From the NCBI GenBank assembly GCA_020342235.1, contig CP073214.1, forward strand, positions 1,302,001-1,366,000: a stretch of 64,000 nucleotides of DNA, read 5' to 3'. The stretch is from Saccharomycopsis phalli (lineage: Eukaryota > Ascomycota > Saccharomycetes > Ascoideales > Saccharomycopsidaceae). Each line of letters begins with the position of its first letter. The stretch's first letter is position 1. Below, piece after piece: positions 57,865-64,000 of the stretch. The notes beneath the pieces are model-generated. The model searched no databases. It saw only the letters and a program-made list of their open reading frames with translations, and had not been told where the DNA came from. The translations under genes were made by a program, and so were the position numbers.

Positions 57865-58841
57865 TGTATTGGTAATGTATGATATCTTGGACTAGGTGTG
57901 TATTCTGTGGTATGTGGTGCTGGTGTGTATTTCAGACTGGCATGTGTAGATTTGTGGTTTATTTCTAATTTAGTTCAAATAGCCAGAGGCTACAAGAGTT
58001 GGTTCTCTGTAAAAGGACAAAAAAGAGATGCAATTAGTTATCCAGTCACCAACTGTATTGGTTGTTCAATTACAAACAAAAATACAGTTTAATCTATTTA
58101 CATTTATAGTGTAATACCGTCCATTTTCTTCCTACAACAATATTGTCTCTTTTCCTGTTCTTTTGCTATTTCTCATCTTTTTCAAGTGTAGCCAGACTTT
58201 TTAAATTGTCAAGGCAATATATTTTAGTTATTTTGGCAACTCGTATCTTAGTTACATGTAGGATATTTCTGCAACTAACATCAAACCTCAAAAGGTCAAG
58301 TGGAAACCCTGCCAGTCTAATTTATCACCATTAAAATGATCAACCGTAATGAGTTGCGGCCGTAGCCCTGGCAACAAGTAATTTACATATCAAAGAATCC
58401 ATCACTTGCTCAGAAACTTCAAGGCTTGACAGTTTACAATTCCATTATACGGTCTTTGGTCTGTGCGAGCTGGCCATCAATCTGGCTGGAGTCATAATAA
58501 ACTACAAGAGAGGTTTTTGAAATTAAACATTGTCCAACTAAACATCTAATAAGCATCATTTAATTAAATATCCCATACCAATTAAACATTTCAATAACAT
58601 TATCCAATTAAACATCCAATAACATTATCCAATTAAACATCCAATAAGCATCATTTAATTAAACATCCCATATCAATTAAACTTCCCAATAAACACCCCA
58701 ATAAATCTCACTGACCACCTCACTGACACCTAACCGACACAGGGTGCGTGCACCCCTCTTCCACCTGCCCGGCTGGGACCAATGAAAAATTTCACCAGAG
58801 CAGAGCAACAAGGCCGTTGATGATTCACGAGTGACCGTGGC
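57865..58841. repeat. TCD-LEU5 spacer with an AT-rich repeat
   Basis: At about 58545-58690 are five to six copies of a unit with CAATTAAACATCCAATAACA or CATTTAATTA. The rest (57865-58540) shows a pyrimidine-rich stretch near 58140-58200 and no gene. LEU5's promoter is in the final 100 bp. Confidence 0.75.
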
Positions 58842-59897
58842 ATGGCATCGAATAATATAAGCAAGGAAACCACGGTGGCGTTTCCGGATGTGCCCAGCAC
58901 CAAGCCGCTAGATAAACAGTCGGCGCACTATGTGGCCTTGACCGCACTTGCCGGCGGCGTTGCTGGATGTAGTGCCAAGACGTTGATTGCGCCGTTGGAC
59001 CGGGTGAAGATCTTGTTCCAGACGGCGAACCCCGAGTTCCGGCAGTTTTCCAGCTCGTTTTTCGGGCTCTTCAAGGCCAGCAAGAAGATATACAGCCTCG
59101 ATGGGTTTGTGGGGTTCTTCCAGGGGCACAGTGTCACCTTGATCCGGATCTTTCCGTATGCCGCCATCAAGTTTGTCACCTACGAACAGATCCGCAACTT
59201 CCTCATCCCCACAGACCTCTACGAAACAAACGGCCGGCGACTTCTTGCAGGAGCCCTTAGTGGGGTAATCTCAGTGTACTTCACCTACCCAATGGACTTG
59301 GTCCGGGTGAGGCTCGCGTTCGAGACCGGGAGCTACTCCAAAAAGCCGAGCATCCACAAGGTCTTGGGCTCGGGTAAGCTCCGCACCATCATCCTGTCGA
59401 TTCTCTGCGAACCAACGCGATACAAGTGCGGTGGATGGGTGCCTGACAAGGTGCTTGGCATCAGCAACTTCTACCGGGGTTTTGTACCCACCATTCTAGG
59501 CATGGTGCCGTATGCTGGAGTCTCCTTCTGGACCCATGATTTTGTCCATGACATCTTTCGCTCAAAGTGGTTGCGTGGTGTCACCATAGAGGACCATACG
59601 GGAACGTCCAGAGCGCCGTTAAAGGCGTGGGCGCAGCTTATTGCGGGTGGTGTTGCGGGACTTGTTTCCCAGACCGCAGCGTATCCGTTTGAGGTGATCC
59701 GGCGACGGCTCCAGGTCGGAGCAGTGACAGACCACGGGACGTATTATTCGGTGCGGCAAATGGCCCGGATCATCTACCAGGAGCGCGGGTTCAAGGGATT
59801 CTATGTGGGACTAGGTATCGGGTATATTAAGGTTATTCCGATGGTGGCGTGTTCGTTCTTTGTGTATGAACGGTTGAAGTATGTAATGGGCATTTAA
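58842..59897 (+). CDS. Leu5, mitochondrial CoA carrier
   Basis: Leu5 is a mitochondrial inner membrane carrier that supplies coenzyme A to the matrix, needed for leucine synthesis and respiration. The product is 351 residues (S. cerevisiae 357). Three carrier repeats have signatures PLDRVK (51-56), PMDLVR (150-155) and PFEVIR (282-287). Leu5-specific blocks include GFFQGHSVTLIRIFPYAAIKF-like sequence in repeat 1, NFYRGFVPTILGMVPYAG and IGYIKVIPMVACSFFVYERL at the end. The ATG at 58842 is the first in frame. Confidence 0.96.
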   Translation: MASNNISKETTVAFPDVPSTKPLDKQSAHYVALTALAGGVAGCSAKTLIAPLDRVKILFQTANPEFRQFSSSFFGLFKASKKIYSLDGFVGFFQGHSVTLIRIFPYAAIKFVTYEQIRNFLIPTDLYETNGRRLLAGALSGVISVYFTYPMDLVRVRLAFETGSYSKKPSIHKVLGSGKLRTIILSILCEPTRYKCGGWVPDKVLGISNFYRGFVPTILGMVPYAGVSFWTHDFVHDIFRSKWLRGVTIEDHTGTSRAPLKAWAQLIAGGVAGLVSQTAAYPFEVIRRRLQVGAVTDHGTYYSVRQMARIIYQERGFKGFYVGLGIGYIKVIPMVACSFFVYERLKYVMGI

Positions 59898-60318
59898 TAG
59901 CATGATACAGTAACGATGTATGTAGGGTTAGTATGATATTAAGGATATTAAGGATATTAAGGATATTAAGGATATTAAGGATATTAAGGATATTAAGGAT
60001 ATTAAGGATATTAAGGATATTAAGGATATTAAGGATATTAAGGATATTAAGGATATTAAGGATATTAAGGATATTAAGGATATTAAGGATATTAAGGATA
60101 TTATGGTTATTAGAATGGTTATTAGAATGGTCATTGGAATGGGATGGTATACTAGTATTGTATGATATCCAGTATTTATAGGTCAATACCCTAATATTTA
60201 TAAGTTAATACTCTACCATTTTCAGGTTAAACCCTACCATTTGCAGGTTAAACCCTACTATGTAACTGATACAGTACCTACAGATCAATACACCATTACC
60301 ATTTCAATCGTCCACCCA
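59898..60318. repeat. 9-bp tandem repeat, 18 copies
   Basis: ATTAAGGAT is repeated 18 times without a single change at 59938-60099, then ATTAGAATGGTT-type units to 60145. Near 60165-60255 are copies of GGTTAAACCCTACCATTT and GGTCAATACCC. All lie in the convergent spacer between LEU5 and the DUF1279 gene. Confidence 0.97.
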
Positions 60319-60948
60319 TCAAAAGAAAAAATCAAACCAACGCTTGCCTTTCGGCTTGCCGAATCGTTCATCTACATGCGAGTAAACATTGTCGTTATTG
60401 GCCCGTCGAATATTACTCTTAAGTCCCTCTTTACTCAACACCGACTTCCGAATACCCTTGTCCTTGATACTCTCGGTGGTGGCCTGTATCACTTTCCGGG
60501 TAGACGTCTTGCCAATATTAAACCCCAACTTCTGCAAGTACTTCACCACGCCCGGAGTGATGCTGGCAGTGATTGGAAGCCGGATAAACACCAACGACTT
60601 GTGGATCCCATACGCAAGAAAGAACGTCGTCAAAAAAGTACCGTACTTCTGGGTATCGGCGTCCTCGCTTTTTTCATACCCAAAGTACGCCTTCACTTTA
60701 TCCTGATACTCTCGGATTTTGTCGTCTCCCACACTGGCCACTAGCAAGTAGCACAAGGGTAAGTCGATCATTGAAAGTCCGAGGTACACTCCAAGACCCG
60801 CATACCCATATTGCTTCATCATCTGCTTCAATTTTCCCTCCTTGACCGGCTTGGCGCCAGCAGAAGGTCCCGTGTTGTTTAAAATCCGGATTCCAGCATG
60901 GAACCGTCGGAAAGGTACTCGTAGCATGTTCATGGTGGTACGTAACAT
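60319..60948 (-). CDS. DUF1279 (FAM210/Nat2-like) mitochondrial protein
   Basis: The 209-residue protein starts with a presequence-like segment (MLRTTMNMLRVPFRRFHAG). It then has the DUF1279 core, LKQMMKQYGYAGLGVYLGLS with the following hydrophobic helix (about 55-80), a second hydrophobic segment (YGTFLTTFFLAYGIHKSLVF) and a basic tail. The fungal members include S. cerevisiae Nat2, and FAM210A in animals; they are mitochondrial inner membrane proteins of uncertain biochemical role. Longer N termini from ATG at 61020 are possible, but the one at 60948 gives the best presequence. Confidence 0.8.
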   Translation of the reverse strand: MLRTTMNMLRVPFRRFHAGIRILNNTGPSAGAKPVKEGKLKQMMKQYGYAGLGVYLGLSMIDLPLCYLLVASVGDDKIREYQDKVKAYFGYEKSEDADTQKYGTFLTTFFLAYGIHKSLVFIRLPITASITPGVVKYLQKLGFNIGKTSTRKVIQATTESIKDKGIRKSVLSKEGLKSNIRRANNDNVYSHVDERFGKPKGKRWFDFFF

Positions 60949-61418
60949 GGTCAAAAACTGGATTAGGTAATCAATCTGGCGACTTTTCAACCTGTGATTA
61001 TGTAATCGAAATATGCACATCAAACATACCAGTACAACTTTTTACATAAACATACTGACACAACTTTTTACATGAACATATTGGTACAATTTTTAACATA
61101 GACATTACCTGTTACAACCTCTCATAATATTACTCCTTACAACCTCTTATAAATATTACTCCTTATAACCTCTCATAAACATTACCATTACAACCTCTCA
61201 CATCAAGCATACCTGCTACAACCTCTCACATAATCCATACATTGTACTGACATCTAAAACTTTGACACATATAACGTTAACATCTAAAACGTTAACATCT
61301 AAAACGTTAACATCTAAAACGTTAACATCTAAAACGTTAACATCTAAAACGTTAACATCTAAAACGTTAACATCTAAAACGTTAACATCTAAAACGTTGA
61401 CATCTAAAACATTGACAT
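60949..61418. repeat. Upstream spacer with two minisatellites
   Basis: At about 61030-61240 are copies of units such as ACATAAACATACTG and ACAACCTCTCATAAACATTA. At 61279-61428 are ten copies of AACATCTAAAACGTT (the last two with changes), which run past the uricase stop codon region. One more copy lies apart near 61249. Confidence 0.93.
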
Positions 61419-62318
61419 CTAAAACTTTGCTTTTTGCTCCCGTGCAACAGTGCACTTGATCAACCCGTTTGGATGCGGCGACGGGTAGAAAATCTCATTC
61501 TCGTTAGACAACCCTTTCCAACTGAGATCAATCAAGAAGTAGTGCTTGTTTGGCAACTGGTACGTCACAGTATCAACCAATTCCGCCTGGCTCAAGATCT
61601 CAGTCGCCATATCATACATTGTAGCCTGCACCGACGCCGAGTTTTGCTTGGCAAACAAGTCCAACGTAACTTTCCGGGCCGCATCAAACGTCTGGTCAAA
61701 CGTTCCTTGGTCAGCGATCCGCGAGACGTTTCCTGGAGTCACGTTGGATTTCCAGACCCACGAAGCATCTACATCGGTCGAGAGAATTCTGTCGCGGGTC
61801 TCCTTGAGCGTGGTGAAATCGCACTTGTTGTACCCGTAGAACATCGACCCGGTGGACTTGAGCACCGTCAAATCCTTCAAACCAGACTCGAGCTTAAACT
61901 TTCCATCACGGTTCTGATACACCGTGGTGGTCCGGAGCTCCGAGCCGGCCTTGACAAACGAATGATCGTGCAACTTACCATCAACCTCGTACTTCTTCCA
62001 AGGCAACTGCTCGATGTACACATCGACCCCGTAAATGTGGGAGTACTTCTCCAAGAAATGGCTCGTCAAATTGACGGCATACCGCTCAATCGGCCAGACT
62101 TTCTGGAGCTTGGCAAGCACAAGAATCGTATTCTTGACCGTGTCAGTAGGCACGATCGGCGAATTGTCAGCCTCGGTATATGAAATGTCAAAGTTCCCAG
62201 TTAGCAAACACCGGACCGAAACCTCAATGACCTCCTGGATCTTAGGATTGCTCGGGTCCTTTCTGACCTTGAGAAATTTGACGTGATCTTTTCCGTAAGT
62301 AGACGATGCAAGCGGCAT
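61419..62318 (-). CDS. Urate oxidase (uricase)
   Basis: Uricase oxidises urate to 5-hydroxyisourate in purine breakdown, usually in peroxisomes. The product is 299 residues (family about 300). Seen: STYGKDHVKFLKVRK with catalytic Lys10, VPTDTVKNTI with Thr58, SGLKDLTVLKSTGSMFYGY (family signature), DRILSTDVDASW. The last residues are REQKAKF, not a clear SKL-type peroxisomal signal. The end of the gene (61419-61428) is formed by the 15-bp minisatellite, which supplies the final codons. The ATG at 62318 is preceded only by GTG. It is divergent from MDM10. Confidence 0.95.
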   Translation of the reverse strand: MPLASSTYGKDHVKFLKVRKDPSNPKIQEVIEVSVRCLLTGNFDISYTEADNSPIVPTDTVKNTILVLAKLQKVWPIERYAVNLTSHFLEKYSHIYGVDVYIEQLPWKKYEVDGKLHDHSFVKAGSELRTTTVYQNRDGKFKLESGLKDLTVLKSTGSMFYGYNKCDFTTLKETRDRILSTDVDASWVWKSNVTPGNVSRIADQGTFDQTFDAARKVTLDLFAKQNSASVQATMYDMATEILSQAELVDTVTYQLPNKHYFLIDLSWKGLSNENEIFYPSPHPNGLIKCTVAREQKAKF

Positions 62319-62425
62319 TGTGTGTCGATTTACAAAATCCAGGGCCCTTTTATACCCGAGTACCGGTGCCCCGATAGTCCTGATAAGAAGCACCGGTCAC
62401 GTTTCCACACATGCGCAGGCCTGGC

Positions 62426-62433
62426 CCGGGTAA
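62426..62433. promoter_or_regulatory. Reb1-type site, uricase/MDM10 promoter
   Basis: CCGGGTAA in the 182-bp divergent promoter, 68 bp before the MDM10 ATG. It is the same motif as in three other divergent promoters of this window. Confidence 0.45.
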
Positions 62434-62500
62434 AAAACACTAGGCGCACTACCCACTACAGGAAGCCCATCTGGACTGGACTTCCCCATCAAGTGGTGAC

Positions 62501-63691
62501 ATGAATGACTATATGGATTATATAATCAAGTGTTTTGACCAGGTAAACAACTGGGATGCACACAATTTCTATCCGAGCGTGGTCGCCACCCCGAAATCCA
62601 TACTTGAATTTGATTTGCCAAAGTCCATCAATCTCAACATCAACAAAAAGTCTTCACATTGGTCCGCCAATTCGCTTAACTTGTCCAATTTCGAGGAAAT
62701 AAACGGATCCATAACGTATTTGTACTCGTCCAGCCCGTTGTCCAAGGCAGTTTCCTCCAGTGACCTTCTTCTCCAGGACGCAATTACAACATACCACTTT
62801 GTCGATTCGCTCTCTTCTTTCAGGACCCATGCCAAGGTACCAAACACAAGCGCCTTGATCTACGGGAAACTAAACTTCCCCACCAACATCCTTGAAGCCC
62901 TTGTCATAAAAAACTTCTCTTCTAGTACCCGGATGCTAGTAAAGGTGCTCAGCAGCAGTAAGTACTTCAAGAATCAGGGCATCATCACAGTGTACTTGCA
63001 GAAAAACCACGCAAAATACTCCAACGAGCTAATATATTCCTCAAACAATGGTTTGGTGGGGTTTCGTAACCTCTACAACATCAGCTTGGTAAACAACCAC
63101 GAAAAGTTGGAGGAGCCAGACAAAACTTATTATGCCAACACCAAGCTTTCCATCGGCACAGAACTCTGGTACGGACTTCTCAACATGACCCCGGGTATAT
63201 CAAACTCGCTTCGATACTCAACATACTCCACTTATACCGGAAAGCCGTTGACCATCACCCTTTCATGCAACCCACTAATTGGCTTGCTTTCGTCTACTTA
63301 TACAGTCAAAACCAGTGTAAATAGCACCTTCTGCTCAAAGTACGACTTTGACATATACTCCTACGAAAGCAATTTGTCATTAGGATGCGAATTGTGGAAC
63401 TTCAACGGGGACTTAAACCTGGAGATTGGTAACATCTTGGAGAATCACCAGCAGGATGAAACCCGGGACGGTGGAAATATTGAAAAGTTCAAGGACGTAT
63501 ACAGCCACTTGAAATTCTCCAGCGTTCTCAAATTGTCAACTTCGCTAAATGACAAGAACTTGCGTATTCTCTATGGAGGAAAGTACAAGGATTTCCTAAT
63601 GGAGATTGGGTGCAACGTAACCCCATTTGGTAAACTGCAATTTGCTCCTGGATTAAGTGACTTTGGGATATCCTTTCAATTCAATTCATAA
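62501..63691 (+). CDS. Mdm10, ERMES and SAM beta-barrel
   Basis: Mdm10 is a mitochondrial outer membrane beta-barrel shared by the ERMES ER-mitochondria tether and the SAM complex that inserts beta-barrels. The product is 396 residues. The N terminus MNDYMDYIIKCFDQVNNWD is diagnostic, as are INGSITYLYSS, the YTGKPLTITLSCNPLIG-like strands and the ending FGISFQFNS with an aromatic residue near the C terminus, as required for barrel assembly. S. cerevisiae Mdm10 is longer (493) because of loop insertions. The ATG at 62501 is the conserved start. Confidence 0.94.
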   Translation: MNDYMDYIIKCFDQVNNWDAHNFYPSVVATPKSILEFDLPKSINLNINKKSSHWSANSLNLSNFEEINGSITYLYSSSPLSKAVSSSDLLLQDAITTYHFVDSLSSFRTHAKVPNTSALIYGKLNFPTNILEALVIKNFSSSTRMLVKVLSSSKYFKNQGIITVYLQKNHAKYSNELIYSSNNGLVGFRNLYNISLVNNHEKLEEPDKTYYANTKLSIGTELWYGLLNMTPGISNSLRYSTYSTYTGKPLTITLSCNPLIGLLSSTYTVKTSVNSTFCSKYDFDIYSYESNLSLGCELWNFNGDLNLEIGNILENHQQDETRDGGNIEKFKDVYSHLKFSSVLKLSTSLNDKNLRILYGGKYKDFLMEIGCNVTPFGKLQFAPGLSDFGISFQFNS

Positions 63692-63923
63692 GTGGCTTAG
63701 ATTCTTCCGTGATCCAATGTGTGGATGACTGAAGATGATGTATTATAATCAGAAGACTGTTAATAGAACAACATTACTCATGATATATCAGTTCCCGTAG
63801 TTTGTGGCGAATTTCAATTTGCCCGGTTGTGTTTGACTATTATTAAAGCAATAAATAAAGATTTGCATTAAAAAATGTAAAACACATGTCATGTAGCCAC
63901 AAAAATAAAAACGAAACAACAGT

Positions 63924-64000
63924 GGCGGCGTGGTCTAGTGGTATGATTCTCGCTTTGGGTAGCGAACCTGATTAACTCGGGTATAACAACACAAACGTGT
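63924..64000 (+). tRNA. tRNA-Pro (TGG), 5' part, with intron
   Basis: The acceptor strand GGCGGCG, then TG, D arm GTCTAGTGGTATGAT, anticodon stem CTCGC (63949-63953) and loop TTTGGG match yeast tRNA-Pro. The anticodon TGG is 63956-63958. After base 37 (63959) the sequence leaves the tRNA and an intron begins (63960), as in other yeast tRNA-Pro(UGG) genes. The 3' half lies outside the window. Confidence 0.88.

Noticed and set aside
59928-60181. Open frames of (ILR)n and (ISL)n on both strands
   Set aside because: These are translations of the 9-bp array, not genes.
1-64000. Mobile elements, LTR elements or CRISPR
   Set aside because: No reverse transcriptase, integrase or transposase frame, no paired long terminal repeats, and the tandem arrays lack the spacer structure of CRISPR.

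Overview
This is nuclear DNA of an ascomycete budding yeast (Saccharomycotina). Almost every open frame is a single-exon gene of a standard yeast family (MVP1, RCL1, TAF4, ARG2, PSF2, POP4, RPC34, BET4, ECM32, GOR1, GCV1, ATP3, NUP42, LEU5, MDM10). The few introns are tiny and carry TACTAAC-type branch points. A CTG-clade (CUG = Ser) yeast is likely but not proven. CTG codons are rare, and in MVP1, GOR1 and the QDR-type transporter they sit where serine would fit the family at least as well as leucine. A uricase gene is present, which Saccharomyces cerevisiae lacks.

Layout. 0.8-6.8 kb: MVP1, RCL1 and TAF4 (divergent pair), and a J-domain protein, in GC-rich DNA. 6.8-17 kb: a gene-poor, AT-rich block with a Whi5/Nrm1 repressor, a Tip1-type cell wall protein, an INP1-like gene and an unknown gene. 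It contains a 2.8 kb stretch with no gene and no tandem array. 18.7-29 kb: a G1 cyclin, a PhoD-like phosphatase with a repeat tract inserted in its catalytic domain, a small secreted CFEM-like protein, an unknown protein rich in SP/TP sites, and ARG2. 29-40 kb: two single-pass membrane proteins, PSF2, POP4, NTR2-like, RPC34 and BET4. 40-54 kb: ECM32, GOR1, GCV1, a tetraspan protein, ATP3, a QDR-type transporter and a cytosolic GH5 exoglucanase-like protein. 54.8-64 kb: NUP42, a TCD1/TCD2-type t6A dehydratase, LEU5, a DUF1279 mitochondrial protein, uricase, MDM10 and the 5' part of an intron-containing tRNA-Pro.

The genes are not a pathway cluster; this is ordinary yeast housekeeping order. 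Mitochondrial functions recur (ARG2, GCV1, ATP3, LEU5, MDM10, the TCD-type protein, the DUF1279 protein, perhaps the J-protein). Several divergent pairs share promoters carrying TTACCCG (Reb1-type) sites.

The most unusual property of the window is that about two thirds of its intergenic spaces hold their own private tandem minisatellite (unit 7-103 bp, a different sequence each time). The same kind of expansion has entered coding DNA in the PhoD-like gene, ECM32, NUP42 and the SP/TP-rich gene. These arrays are absent from about 7.7 to 17.9 kb, the AT-rich block. Other points worth attention are an 82-bp near-perfect hairpin at 54.0 kb, a possible folded RNA at 3.1 kb, introns of 39-56 nt, a BET4 first exon that is only the ATG, and a GH5 protein lacking its expected acid/base glutamate. 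I saw no reverse transcriptase, transposase, CRISPR array or bacterial gene.
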